A stretch of 64,000 bases of DNA from Blastocladiella emersonii ATCC 22665. Lineage: Eukaryota; Blastocladiomycota; Blastocladiomycetes; Blastocladiales; Blastocladiaceae. The stretch lies in assembly GCA_025594325.1 (NCBI GenBank), contig JANHCV010000009.1:620001-684000 (forward strand). Direction: 5' to 3'. The notes beneath the pieces are model-generated. The model was not told the origin of the DNA. It saw only the letters and a program-made list of their open reading frames with translations, and ran no database searches. Positions 1-11,900 of the stretch are shown piece by piece. Made by a program: the position numbers and the translations under genes. Position 1 is the first letter of the stretch; every line of letters starts with the position of its first letter.

Positions 1-1045
1 CTGATGCTCGTCTCGTGCTGCTGGTTCGTGAAGGTTGTGAGGCGAGGAGTTTCTGAGGCGGAAGGGTGAGACGCGATGCGAGACGCGTCGCAAGATCATG
101 TGGCGGCCACGCGCGGGAGTGCGCCGCGCTCGAAACGGAAGCCCGCCGGAGCGCACGCGGCCGTCGCGGTGACAGGCAGAAGTGGTGCGACGCCGTGAGC
201 GCCATCGAATGCTTCCCCGTGAGTGATTCCTCGCGAATCGGAGCATGCTCGTCCGCCATCACAGCCCGATCATGATCCTCGCACACTGGCTGCAGCTGGT
301 TCACGGCCATGAATCGAACGGCATGGCCACGGTCAAGGCCATCACCGACAAGGTCAGGGCCATCGCCAACAAGGTTAAGGCCATCGTCTAGTACCATTTG
401 TTGGCACCCGACCGCCATTCCCGCCTGACCCCCGCCCGTATCAACGGGAAGTCGTCATCGCGAACACGAAACTCCTCCGCAGGTGTTGATTGATCAGATC
501 GTTCGCAGACGAGGCTGCGAGTTCGTTGACAAAGTAGGCCTCGTGCTCTGGCTGGATCATGTCGGTCAAAACATTCCGGCAAACAGGTAAGAGTTTGAGC
601 GGATGACAAGTGCGCTGGGCGATGCTGTCCTCGACTCGCTGGTCGAGAAGTTCCGCGACGGTTTGATCGACGCGGGACTCGCTGCTTCGGGATGCGCATC
701 GCCGAGTTTGGCACCAAGGCGCTCGTCGCGGCTGTGGTCGCAACGTCGAGTGCTGTACCATCACGCTCGAGCCGCTACGCTACGCGCGCGTGACTTGTCC
801 GACCCAATTGAAACGTTCACATTCATCATCAACTGAACGAGCGAGGGCGCCGCCGAGCTCGAGTACAAGCAGGACGATTCGCTGCCAAACCTTGATCAGA
901 TCGCGAGGGAACGCCTCGCACGGATCAGCGCGAGACGCGCCAAACAATCATGTGAAACTCACGTTTTGTCTATCGAAAGCTCCCTCTTCCAGCGCCTCGT
1001 AGCTTCTCCCTTCATACTTGAAATTATACAGACGAGCGATGCATC
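1..1045. other. gene-poor left end
   Basis: I see no convincing gene here. One short open frame on the plus strand (245-391, ATG to TAG, 48 codons) ends in a three-fold imperfect 24-bp repeat (about 321-389) that reads as VKAITDKVRAIANKVKAIV. It could be the 3' end of a decayed gene, or chance. No RNA gene or element end was recognised. Confidence 0.5.
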
Positions 1046-1393
1046 ATGGAGACCGCACTCCCGGCGCTACCTGACGCGGTCATCGACCGCATTCTTTGCT
1101 TCGCCGCTCTGATGCACGACGCCAAGGACCTCGCGGGCATGCTTCAGTACAGCCATGTGCTGCTTCGCGAAAACGTACCGTGCGCGCATCGCACGGCCAA
1201 AGTCGAGTGCATGACGAGCATGTCCATGGACGGGGCCAGCGCCGCGGGCCGTCTCGACGTGTTTGACGCCTGGCGAGACTCTGGAAAGCCGCTCAAGTAC
1301 ACGAAACGCGCCATCACCTCAGCTGGAGGGTCGTACGTGACGCTTGACTGGTGGCGGCGGTCTGGGCTTCCACTTCCTAAGTGCGCGCAGTAA
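1046..1393 (+). pseudogene. truncated F-box/ankyrin-like family member
   Basis: An ATG-initiated frame of 115 codons. The first 20 residues (LPALPDAVIDRILCFAAL) look like a short F-box-like or hydrophobic head. They are followed by two ankyrin-like units of the type 'AAGRLDVFDAWRDSGKPLKY' and 'LDWWRRSGLPLP'. From memory, such DWW-SGLPL units occur in long arrays in proteins of Blastocladiomycota, where members are normally several hundred residues long. Here the array stops at a TAA after two units, so this is probably a truncated copy. No clear intron would extend it. The family assignment is my recollection of the repeat style, not a search result. A genuine short protein is the alternative. 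Confidence 0.45.
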
Positions 1394-2009
1394 ACCGGTA
1401 TATTATACGCCAACCTTTAGGTCGGGCGGCACCGGCCGCGAGTAAGTCCGAGCCATCTCGTTGATTATAACTGTTCAGGATTACGAAGCGCAGAACCACG
1501 AATGAAGCAAGAGCTGGCCGCGTCGTGGGGGCGTCAAAACGGCCCGGACTACTGCTCCACCGAGCTGTCGAGAGCGGATCATCGGACGAGATACACGAGC
1601 GACCAAAGGGCAATGCGCTGACGGTCCTGCCGAGTCGTCGGGTTTCTTGGCGGGCGCAAGCTGCGGCACCAAGGCACGTCGAGCACGCTGCAGCGGCCTC
1701 ACCACGCAAAACAAGAACTCTCAGCTCGGCCATATATCAGCAGCAAGATGATCGTCCATGTGAAGCTGTCCATTAGATTATCATGATACGCGGCGTGGTC
1801 CGAGGAGAGCAGAAACCGCTTGCGGCGCGTCCCGGCGTTCAAGTCCGCGGACGGCAAGCTGTTTTGCCGCACCGCGTCGGTCGCCGCCGCAATCGCGCTC
1901 CTCTTCTCCCCCTCCCCTCTCGAATTCCACTACGCGGCTCTGCACAACTTGGTGCAACCCGCCCGCCACATGCATCGCAACGCACCGAGCCTCTAAAAAG
2001 CTGTTCAAG
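1394..2009. other. intergenic, no gene seen
   Basis: Between the ankyrin-like fragment and the Ssr4 gene. The open frames here are compositional shadows without codon bias or recognisable motifs. The last 200 bases are presumably the promoter and leader of the downstream gene; no clear TATA box was seen. Confidence 0.5.
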
Positions 2010-3293
2010 ATGACTTCGACGCCCGACGAGAAGATGACGCTGGAGCAGCAGCACGACATGGTATTTCCGCTCGGTCGCTTCAGGAACAGCGCCCCCAGGT
2101 CCCTGACGCTCGGTCCCGCGTCTAGTTCTACCGCGCGAACGTGGTGTACCAGCCGGTCCCGCAGCCCGTTGCGCTGGAGCACGTCCTCGAGGCCCTCACG
2201 CACTCCAACAACCTGATCCAGCAGGTCACGTTCGGCTACGGCCTCATTGGTATGGTCGTGCTCACTTCTCTCCTCCCGCTGGGGCACTCGCGCGGACGCT
2301 CACACGCCCTCCCGATCCGCCCCGCACCGTCCGCAGACAAGCCCGAGCACGGGTTCAACATGCACTTCATCGTGACCCAGGTGTACCAGGACCAGCCGCT
2401 GCCGTGCGACGGGTACGCGTGGCTCGACCCCGAGGTGACGCGCACCCACACGGTCGACGCCAACCGCGCCCTCGTCGTCCACGAGCGCTTCAAGGGCGTC
2501 GCGCCCGGCGACAACTTCGTCTCCATGACGCGCCGCCGCTACCAGCTGCTCGTCAACGGCCAGGCGTGCCAGATCCAGTTCATGCACTACCTCTCCGCCG
2601 ACGAGTCGGGTACGTTTCGCGCGCGCGCCGTGTGACCGAATTGCACGCGGCTGACCTTGCGTCGTCGCCGAATCTTTCTAGCCCGCCGCCAGCCCATTGC
2701 CGGGGCCACCGTCGTCACGCCCGCCCGCCGCGCCAAGTTCAACACGTACCCCGCGATGCAGCAACAGCAGCAGCAGCAGCAGCAGGCGCTGACGAGCCCG
2801 ACCGCCGCCAACACCCCGCCGGGCGCCATGCAGCAGCCGCAGCCGACGCACGCCCTGACTGGCACCGGCGTGCGGCCCATGGTCCCGGCCAAACGCTTGG
2901 CGTCGACCGCGAGCGGCAGTGGCGTGCAGCAGCAGCAGCCCGCCGTGACGCGCCGGAGGGTGAACCCGCCGGGCGGCCTCGTCCAGGGCCCGCCGCAGAC
3001 CGCCATGGGCATGGCGCAGCAACAGCAGCAGCAGCAGCTCGCCGCGTGGCAGCAGATGCAGCAGCAGAACGGCGGCAACCTGTCCCCGGCGCAGCTCCAG
3101 GAGCACCAGCAGAAGCTCGCCCACGAGGCCGCCATCCAGCAGCAGCAGCAGCAGCGGCTCGCGATGCAGCAGCAGATGCAGTACCAGCAGCAGCAGCAGC
3201 TCCAGCTCCAGCAGCAGGCCCAGGCGCAAGCGCAGGCTCAGGCTCAAGCCCAGGCCCAAGCGCAGGCGCAGGCCAAGGCGCAGGCGCTCCACC

Positions 3294-3330
<37 letters not shown>

Positions 3331-4369
3331 CGCCGCGCTGCCCATGCAGACCATGTCGAACCCGTCGCTCATCACCGAGGCGCAGTACCTTGCCGACGAC
3401 TTTGCCTCGGTCCAGGTCCGCGACATCGCCATGGCCCGGTTCCAGCGCAACAACGAGTGGCTCGAGGCCGTCTGGGTCCCGCCGACCTCGTGCCCGCCCA
3501 AGAAACCCAAGGCGGCGTCGTCTTCAACCAGCAAGAACGCGGCGGCGGCCGACGAGGAGTCCGCGACCAAGTCGCCCGCGGCGTCCCCGCGCAAACCGAC
3601 TGCTGACGGCAACGAGGATGTCGAGATGACCGACGCCGAGTCCAAGCCCGCCGCCCCCTCGGCCGCGCTCCTCGCCCTGCGCGCCAAGGTCGACGCCCTG
3701 CGCGGCGAGGTCGACTCGCTCGCCAAGTCCGCCGCGTCGTCCGAGCACACGGCCGCGTACCTCGCCAGCGCCGCCGCCGCGGCTGCTGCTGCCGCCGCGA
3801 GCGCCGAGGAAGAGGGCGGTTTCGCCGCCTCTGCTGCCGCTCCCGGCCCGTCGCCCACCACGCCGACCACCGCGACGCGCACCGGGTTCCTCCCGACGGA
3901 CCCGACGCCCGCGTGGAGCGCGCGGATCCGCGGGATCCACACGGCCGACGCGTGGTACGCGTACGTCGGCGAGGTCAACGCGCACGCCGCGGCCGCGGGT
4001 GTCGGGGCCGTCCGCGTGTACCAGCCTGTCGTCAAGGTCGCGGCGCCCGTGGTCAAGGAGGCAACGCCCGCGCCCGAGGAGGCGATGGCGGTCGATACCG
4101 CGGCGCCAGCGCCGGCGGGGGTGGGGAACGCGATCATGTCTCCGCTCCGCTCGCCCGCTGCGCCCATGTCGCCGGCCAAGGTCGTGGCGCCGATCGCTTC
4201 GCCAACAGCCGCGTCGGTCCCGCTCGCGTCGCCCAAGCCCGTCTCGCCGTCCAAATCGGTCGCCGTCGCCCAGGAACCGGTTCCCGCGCCCGCGGAGCCG
4301 CTCGACGAGGCGGCCGAGGCGGCCAAGGTCGAGGCCGACGTGTTCGCGATGCTCGGCATGGACCAGTGA
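2010..4369 (+). CDS. ssr4: SWI/SNF and RSC complex subunit Ssr4-like
   Basis: Probable chromatin-remodelling subunit in the nucleus. Four exons; introns at 2061-2125, 2250-2336 and 2610-2681 restore one frame. The N-terminal 150 residues match the Ssr4 N-terminal domain pattern (DUF1750) as I know it: a hydrophobic start 'FYRANVVYQPVPQP', the block 'YAWLDPE', the basic 'MTRRRYQLLV', and 'IQFMHYLSADES'. Later comes 'MARFQRNNEWLEAVW', which resembles the 'RYQRNHEWMEEIF' segment of Ssr4 proteins. Between them lies a glutamine-rich tract (about 2757-3335) encoded by CAG runs plus an alternating Gln-Ala stretch. The C-terminal third is Ala/Pro/Ser-rich low complexity. The start ATG gives a 17-codon first exon. 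The gene converges on the LRRC56-like gene, whose stop is 89 bp away. The identification rests on motif memory and is fairly secure; the exact C-terminal organisation is not compared. Confidence 0.72.
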
Positions 4370-4457
4370 GCGAGACTCTCTCCCGCACCCCTTCCTCCGC
4401 TCCACGGCAAATATAAACCCCAAACTTTTGATTGCATCGTATCGTCCGCCACAAGTC

Positions 4458-5947
4458 TCACTGCCCCGGCCTTGCCGCCGCGAGAACCATCGAGTGCCGC
4501 CTCATCCCTGCCACGTCCTCGCGCATCGGCGGCGGCGGTGGACTGGTTGGGGGATGCGGCCGCACGATCTTCGCTTCCGCTGCCGAATCGTCGGCCGCTC
4601 CCGCGCCCACGCTCCGGATCGACGGGATCACGATCCCCGACGCGCGCCGCGGACTCCGACCCTGCGGTGGCGCTCCGCCTGGCGGCGGCGGAAGCGGGCC
4701 TGCTGCGAGATCGGCGGACGGCGGGCGAAGTGGCGGGAGCCGCGCGACCGCGATATTCGTCGGGCTCGGGGACCCACGCCCTCCGACGCCGCCGGGGTGC
4801 GGGACGGTCGCGGCGGCGAGAAGGTGCGGTATATGGTGGTGGTGGTGGTGGTGGCCGAGCGACGCGGACCGGCGTTTTACGGGTACGGCGCCAGTGGGGT
4901 TGGGAGCGAGCGGGCCGCCGGGAAGGTGGTCCGTCGCGAGGCGTTGCAGGTGTACGAGCCATTGCGTTGCGGCGGCGGAGGAGGAGGGGGGAGGAGGGTC
5001 CGAGTCGTCGAGGGCGATGGACAGGGAGGTGGAGCCTTCGCTCGCGGCGTGCGGGACCGTTGGGCGTTGGGATGCGGGCACGGGGTCGGCGGTGGGAGCG
5101 GGGGCGGGCATGCTCGACGGGCGGGTCGGCGTGGTCGGCGGGCGCGGCCGGTGTCGCGCCTCGGCGGGCGGCGGGGACACTGGCGGCACCGGAGCCGCCA
5201 CCGTCACGGCCTCGACAGGCGCGTGAACCGGCCCATGCGTCGGGCTCGGCGGGAGGACGGCGAGCGATACGGGCGCGTCGTCGAGCTGGCGGAGCGAGGG
5301 TAGGATGTGCACGATCTGGTCGCGCGCGTCCTGCCTCGACGCGGCCGTCGCGAGCACGGGGTTGCCCGCGAACGTGAGCGAGCGCAGCGAGGGCAGCGCG
5401 GCGAGCTCGTGCAGCTGGTCCCAGTCGGCGACGTGGTTGTTGTGCAGGCGCAGGATGCGCAGGTCGTCGAGGAAGGCGAGCGGCGACAGGTCCGCCAGCT
5501 TGTTGCCCGAGAGGTCGAGCTCGCGGAGCGCGGGTAGCGCGTGGATCCCGTCTAAGTCTTCGACGCCCGCGGAGGCGAGGGTCAGCGTGGTCAGGCCCGT
5601 GAAGCGGGTGCCGAGGTCGCTACGCGTGCGTGCGTCAGTCGTGGCGAGGAACGAGGGTAGACGTGCGACGGCGTACCGGATCTGTGGGACGTGTCCCGTC
5701 AGCCGGAGCATCTTGAGGTTCGGGAGCAGCTCGCCGACGCGCGCACAGGTGCCCGTCGTGGTGTCGACCTCGAGCCGGAGCGACGTGACGAGGTACAGGT
5801 CGGTGACCTGCGCAATCGACTTCTACTTGTGGCGCGAACGGTTGGCGCTCTCGAGTCGTTCGAACGATGGTCGAGCGAACGTACTAGGCGGTCCGCCGTC
5901 CAAAAGGGCTGTGCGTCGAGCAGGCCGTCCATGGTGGCATGTTGCAT
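4458..5947 (-). CDS. LRRC56/ODA8-like leucine-rich repeat protein
   Basis: Probable cytoplasmic factor for transport or assembly of flagellar outer dynein arms, the role of LRRC56 (ODA8 in Chlamydomonas). Exon 1 is 5885-5947 (21 codons from ATG), followed by introns at 5823-5884 and 5620-5676, both GTACG...TAG. The spliced protein reads 'TSLRLEVDTTTGTCARVG', then 'LLPNLKMLRLTGHVPQI', then RDLGTRF. That follows the LRRC56 pattern of a short beta segment, PNL, and (I/L)RDLGT before the repeats. About five leucine-rich repeats follow, including GVEDLDGIHALPALRELDL and 'LRILRLHNNHVADWDQL', then an LRR cap with LRSLTFAGNPV. The C-terminal 250 residues are Pro/Ser-rich and disordered, with a seven-histidine run from a GTG-repeat microsatellite (about 4830-4855). 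It lies on the same strand as the next flagellar gene. Confidence 0.8.
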
Positions 5948-6157
5948 GAAGCCGGGTCAGGATGTGTTCATGGGAGTGCGAGTTGGAGGGGAGATCAAGT
6001 GAGAGCGGTTCGGCACGCTGAGGACTCTGACGCGTCCGCTGACCGACCTCGACGCGTCGCGCCACACCTCCACGCCTTTGAAGCATTCACAGGGTCTATC
6101 ACATCTCACAACAACAACTATAGGTACATGAAACTCACGCGCCCACGGCCCACGCCA

Positions 6158-7616
6158 CTACACGCGCTGGGTGACCGAGTACTCGCGCTTGTCGCGGGCC
6201 ATCTGGAGCATAGCGTCGGCGGTGCGCGGGCGGCCGTTGGGCGCGAGCGGCGAGCTTGCGTCGATGGGCTCGAACTCGAACTTGTTGCACAGCGAGTACC
6301 CGCTGCGGTTGCTGGCGTGGTTGACGCGGATCGGGTCCTCGTCGGCCGCGTGCTTGACCGACGCCTTGGGGTCGTAGCTGAACGAGTACGACGTCTCCCA
6401 CGTCCGGAACTGCATCGCCGTCACCACGTCCGGCTTGGGCTGCTCGCGCACCGCGCCCGAGTCTTCCTTGAGCCCGTTGCCGATCTTGGGCGGCCTACGT
6501 GAGCGCGCGCGATAGGGAGGTTAGGTGGCGGCCGTGCGTGGGTACCAGTGAGGGTGAACGTACTCGGGGACCGCGTTGCCCTCAAAATGCTCGAGGAACA
6601 TGTGCTCCTGCGGATGCTTCTTGCGGATCGTCTCCATGTAGAACTGCGGCGCGTGGAATCCCTTGGACGTGTCCTGTTTCGCGCACGCACACTCGCTGGT
6701 CAGTTTTCAGGTCCATGATCCACCGCCGCGGACCATCCATCACGTACGCTCTCCGGGAACGCCGCGTCAGGCCGGTTGTACCCCGTGTCGCCGACGTGGC
6801 TGAGGCGGAAGGACTTTTTGGCCTCGGCCACGTCCATGGGCTCGCCACCGGCACCAGCGCCAGCGCGGATCCCGCGCTCCTCGTTGGACAGGCGGTCGCT
6901 GAGCCCGGCAATCTCGTGGTCGCGGTCGCGCACCCACCCGCTCTCGTGGTCGAGCCCCGTGATCCGCGTGTGCCCGTGCTTGGGCAGGTGCGGAAACATG
7001 TCGTTCACCTTGTAGCTTGACTTCATGGTCGACTCGAACACGTTCCACTTCTACGCGGGTCGGGATAGTTAGCGGGGGTTGCGAGGTGCAGTAGGGAATC
7101 CGAGTGATGACGGACCCCGTCCTGCTTGACGTCGACGGCCGAGTCCATGGGCTGGTACTTGGACAGCTCGGGCCCGTTGACGATCTTGGCGACGCCCTGC
7201 ACCGCGGGCGCCTCGGTCGGCGCCGTGTAGCTGGTGCCCTGGATCGTGTCGTAATGGTTGTCGTCGCTACACATGCGCGTGGCTACCGTCAGTTCCCAAG
7301 TCCTCTCTCAGCGCGCGACCCGACAAACGAACCGGAAGTGCTGGTTCTCGTCCACGTCCTTGTCGTAGAGGAGGTACGGGAGCAGGTTGCGCTGGTAACC
7401 CGCAGCCTGGACGCGGCGGCGCACGATGCTCGGGTCCGTCTCGTTCCACCGGAACTGCGTGTTGAGCGTGCGCTCGGTCGCGCCGTTGGCCATGGTGTTG
7501 CGCCCGTTGAAGTAGGTCCGGTACGTGGTGCTGTAAAAGAGCCGCGGATCCGTCTCGCCGCCCGCGCTGCACCGGATGAAAAGCGCCGGCTTGCCGTCGA
7601 GCGCCGTCGATGTCAT
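6158..7616 (-). CDS. SAXO4/PPP1R32-like axonemal protein
   Basis: Likely a flagellar microtubule-associated protein. The N-terminus (ATG at 7614-7616) carries 'CSAGGETDPRLFYSTTYRTY', close to the start of vertebrate PPP1R32/SAXO4 (SSGGYTDP-FYATSY). Five exons separated by short introns: exon 1 ends near 7333, exon 2 is about 7269-7120, exon 3 about 7050-6763, exon 4 about 6680-6573, and exon 5 about 6495-6158. All joins keep frame. Later segments show recurring axonemal-type motifs: SYKVNDMFPHLPKHGH, 'ITGLDHESGW', SHVGDTGYNRPDA, KGFHAPQFYMETIRKKHP and FRTWETSYSFSYDPK. The stop follows YSVTQRV. It lies 211 bp upstream of the LRRC56-like gene on the same strand, making a small flagellar neighbourhood. 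The family call is moderately secure from the N-terminal signature and overall motif style; another SAXO/TEX45-type protein is possible. Confidence 0.62.
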
Positions 7617-7906
7617 GGTGCGTAGTCGTGGATGGATGCGTTGCAGGTAGAGAAGGAAGGTTGATGGTATGGAGAGGAGAGAATAGATCGAGCGAGCTGC
7701 GCGACGTCAGACTGCGCGAGGGAGGATTCGGCACGCACTCATCATCATGGGAGACACTTGCGGGCGACATGATATAGCGCGACCGAGCGCCACGCGTGCG
7801 CGAGCGAGGCGCAGGGCGGCGGAGGTGGGATACACGCGACGCGTGATCACACGGCGCTGATCTCGCTCTGCCGCAGGGGGTTCGTTCAACAAGAACACGC
7901 GTTGTA

Positions 7907-8277
7907 TCAAGCAGTCAGTGATGGCTCGGCGCCCACAATCTGGTCGACCTTGCCCTTGACGGCGAGGTCCGAGTTCTTCTCGAGGTAGTCGGCGGCGAAC
8001 AGGCCCGCGATCGAGAAGCCGATGCCCGCTACACCACTCGTCGCGCGTGAGCCTCGGGGCCCTGACCTCGACGTGGCAACGAACGCGTACCGAGGCCAAA
8101 GTAGAGCCGCGTCCGCGAGTTGAGCGCGAGGTACGACTGGATGAGCGTCTTGCGCGGCGCATCGACGACGGGCGCGGCCGACGCTGGCTGCACGGGGGGC
8201 GTCGCCGCCGTCGGGCGAGTGATCTTCGCGGCGGGACCCTTGCCGCCCGAGCTCTTCTTGTCCGTGTGCTTGGCCAT
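7907..8277 (-). CDS. small single-span membrane protein, unknown
   Basis: Two exons (ATG at 8275-8277; intron roughly 8031-8092, GTACGCG...TAG) give a protein of about 100 residues. The first 45 residues are basic, with Ala/Pro/Thr: 'AKHTDKKSSGGKGPAAKITR'. The middle contains TLIQSYLALNSRTRLYFGLAG. One hydrophobic segment follows (LAGIGFSIAGLFAADYL), then an acidic/basic tail ending VGAEPSLTA. The layout suggests a tail-anchored or mitochondrial inner-membrane protein with a matrix-type basic N-terminus; that is inference only. I do not recognise the family. The unspliced frame would end within 20 codons of the donor, and the spliced tail is clearly helical with a single span, so I prefer the spliced model. 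Confidence 0.5.
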
Positions 8278-8559
8278 GGTCCGAGAAGCGGTTGCAGGGA
8301 GTCGCGGGCCCGAAAACGCGGGGAGATCAGCGGAAGCGCGTGGAGACAGTAGGGGGTTTCATGGATCGATGCTCGACGCTCACTCACCCCTCACGCTCAT
8401 CTCAGAACGTGACTGTGGCGCTTGACTTGCGCTACGGCGCTCGCTCGCGATCCGTGAGAGCCCCGCTCACGGATTCCTCAGATGGAGGACTGGCTCACGT
8501 CTCAAAAGGCCATGGCCACCAACGCCGGGACGTTTGCTCCGTTCCTTCCCGCTTGAATA
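8278..8559. other. intergenic flank of copia insertion
   Basis: No gene seen. It contains an 18-bp stretch (8351-8368) that occurs inverted at 16613-16630 beyond the retrotransposon, with weaker similarity around it. The last five bases (8555-8559, GAATA) are the left copy of the target-site duplication. Confidence 0.5.
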
Positions 8560-8884
8560 AGTTGAAGCGTACAGGTGCAGGGTGCGAGAGGAAGGTTGAG
8601 CACGATGCACGGAAGGCTGAGGAGATGACGGAGACGGTGATGGACACGGCGAAGGAGGTAGACGCAGAAGGGAGGAAAGGGTGTATAACGACGGCTAATA
8701 GTAGCAGCGATCTAGAACAAAACCAGAGGGAGCGGAGACGCTCGCTTGAGGTGAGCGTGCGACCCCGCGGCGAGGCAGTCCGCCGGCGGTGACTGGAAGT
8801 GTGGCGCCGCCGGCGCGTGCCACTCGCGTGATTGCCCGACGCGTCTCTCGCGGTCGGGCCAGCGTGCGCGTGTGTACTTGAACT
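8560..8884 (-). repeat. copia 3' LTR
   Basis: 325 bp, matching the LTR at 15256-15580 in length and, by eye, in sequence. On the plus strand it starts AGTTGAAG and ends TTGAACT, so its termini are the short inverted pair AGTT/AACT rather than the usual TG/CA. Confidence 0.92.
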
Positions 8885-8912
8885 CTCCCCCGACTGCCGG
8901 TCGAGGGGGAGC

Positions 8913-11900
8913 CTACGCCTTGGTGATGTCGCGCTTGGCAAGCGGGTGCGGGTGAAGGCCGAGTCGGGACACGGCCCAGTCAAACGTGCTCACGATGGGC
9001 TTGGTGAAGAAGTCGGCGAGGTTGTTCTCGGACGCGACCTTGTTGATCGAGATCACGCCCGTGTCGACCTTCTCGCGGATGAAGGCGATGCGGACTGTGA
9101 CGTGCTTGACCAAGCGGTACACGGCAACGGTGTTGTCGGTGGTGGCAATGAGCGGCGCGTTGTCCTCCTGCAGGACGATCGTGCCGAGCGTGGTGTGCGT
9201 CATCTGCTCGAGCAGGTCCTTGATCCAGATGATCTCGCGCATTGCCTCGGTGGCGGCGTTGAGCTCCGACTCGACCGTCAACAGCGCGACCCATGCCTGG
9301 CGCTTGGAGATCCACGCGACAGGGGCGCCTGCGATCAGGATCACGACGCCTGAGGTCGAGCGGCACGTCGCCTTGTCGCTGGCGTAATCGGCGTTGGCGA
9401 AGCACTGGAGCGAGTTGGCGATCGGGGCGCCGCGTGTGTTCTTGAGCCCCAGATCGGGCGTGCTGGTCACGTAGCGGGAGATTTGGGCGAGCAGCTTGCG
9501 GTTGTCAAACGTTGGGCACGATGCGCGGCGAGCCGCAACACTGACTGCAAACGCGATGTTGGGCCGCGACACGGTGGCGAGGTGGAGCAGGGCGCCGAGG
9601 ACCGACTGGTACTCACGGGTCCGATCTGCATCGAGGGCGCTGGTCGTGCGGGACGCGTTGGCCTGCGACTCGTTGTACTCCGTGTCACTGTTGTCGCCGG
9701 CGTTTGGGACCTTGCCGTTGTAGTTGGTCAAGGCGATCATGGAGTTGGTGAGGCCCAACTCGGGCAGCCGCGAGATGGGGACCCGGGTGTTGGACGGTTC
9801 AAGGCCCCACTGCTCAATGAGGTCCTTGATGTACCGCGACTGGCCGATCCAGATGTAGTCGTCGTGTTGGACCACCTCCATGTTCAAAAACGAGTCGGCG
9901 GGACTGAGGTCCTTGATGGTGAAGACCTTGGCGAGGTCGGACTTGACGCGCTTGACCTGCAGCTTGTTGTCGCCGCCGATGAGGAGGTCGTCAACATAGC
10001 ACACAAGGTTGGTCACGGAGCCGTTGAGCTTGCGCGAGAACACGCACGGGTTGGCTGTCGTGCGCTTGAACCCGAGCTTCTTGACCTTGGACAAGAGTAA
10101 CAAGTACCACTCGCGGCCGGCGTTCTTGAGACCGTAGAGCGACTTCTTGAGGAGGAACACGTCGTCGGGCGCGGCGCCAATGCCCAGTGGCGGGTACATG
10201 TACACGGGCTTGGGCAAGTTGGCATGGACGTACGCGTTTGAGACGTCCATGGAGTGGATACGCCACCTGCGCAACGCAGCGACGGCGAAGAAGGTGCGGA
10301 TCAACGCGTACGAGACTGTGGGCGAGTAGCAGTTATTGACGTCAAGGCCGACGCGCTGCTGGTCTCCTCGGGCAACGAGGCGCGCCTTGAAGATGTCCTT
10401 GGCGGCCTTGTACGCGTAGACCCACTGCGAGCCAATGATGCGTTTGCCAGCGGGGACGTCGGCCTTCTTGATCACAATCCAGGTGCCGTTGTTGATCAGC
10501 GCCGTGAGCTCCGTGTTCTGCGCGGCAAACCACTTGGTGAAGTTCTTGGACTTGCACGCGTCGTGGTAGTTGCGCGGCACGTCGATCACGGTGAACACGA
10601 CTGACTGGGACACGCCGGTGGTGAGCTGCAACGGATGGGCCGTTGCGGTGGTGACGATGTTGGCGGCCTGTTTACGTGGGGCGTGGAACAGCAACACGGC
10701 CGCAAACGAGTCGGGCAGCGCGAGGTTGAGCATGGGCCGAGCGAGGTTGAGCATGGGCCGAGCGACGGTGCAGCCAATGCGCGTTCTGGTTGACGTGGGC
10801 GGGTACCGGTACGAGTCCGTCTTCTTGTTGTATACAAGGTCGCCAAAACGTGCGGGGATTGGCGGGTCGCCGTGCGGCGCGATCTCGGGGATTGGCGACT
10901 CAGCGCGCGGTGTGGGACCGGGGATCGGCGACTTGGCGCGCGGCGCGGGACCGGGCGCGTGTACGCGTGCACCGCTGGACGCGGTTGGCCCATTGATCTT
11001 GTACAGGAACTGGTTGACCTCCTCCTCGGAGTCGAACCCCTTGTCGTACTGGGTGCCGTCCTGCAAGGGCAAGTACTCGTCGTCGCCGGGGAGTTGACAA
11101 GCCCCGTTGTCCTCGGTGTACTGCGTCTCGTAGTCCTTGAAGAGGCGGTGGAAGGCTTCCACGCTCGACATGGCGCGCTTGACGAGCGCTCGTTTGTTGA
11201 ACACGGCAAGTTGGACGCGCACAATGCGCTTGGTCTGCAGGTTGAGCATGACGTGCGTCTTGGCCTCGTCGTCGCCATGGCCAAGGAAGATATATGGGCG
11301 CGCCGATGGGTCGAGCTTGCGCACGTGTGTGCCGTGCCACAGCGGCGCAAGCGCAGTGACGCCCCACGCGCGGATGTTGGCGAGGTTAGGCACGCGGCCG
11401 TAGAGGACCTTGTACAGCGTCTTCCAGTTGAGGCCGGCGCGCGGTGTCCGGTTGAACACAAGGCAGCGGTTGACGTGCTGGAGGTAGGCGCAGACGCGCT
11501 TGTTGAGCATGCGGAACAGGCGCTCGACCAAGCCGCTGCCGCCGTGGTGGCTGGGGACCGTCGGCTTGAGCTGGATGCCCATGGTGCTGCACCACAACAC
11601 AAACGAGTTGCTGCGGAACAAGCCCTTGCCGTTGCAGCGCAGGTGGACAACCTTGTGTGACAGGTTGCGCTCGATGCAGTTGATGAGGTGGTGGAGCTTC
11701 TGGGCAGCCTCACTCTTCTTCTTGAGCGGCACAAGCCACGCGAGCCGGGAGAAGTCGTTGTGCATGGCCATGACATAGCGGTAGCCGTGGATGTGCGATG
11801 GCGCGTATTTGACAACGTTTAAGTCCACCTGGAGCAGCTCAAGCGGGGCGTTGGTGGTGTTGCCCGTGGATGGGAGCGACTGGAACACCTCCTTGGACGA

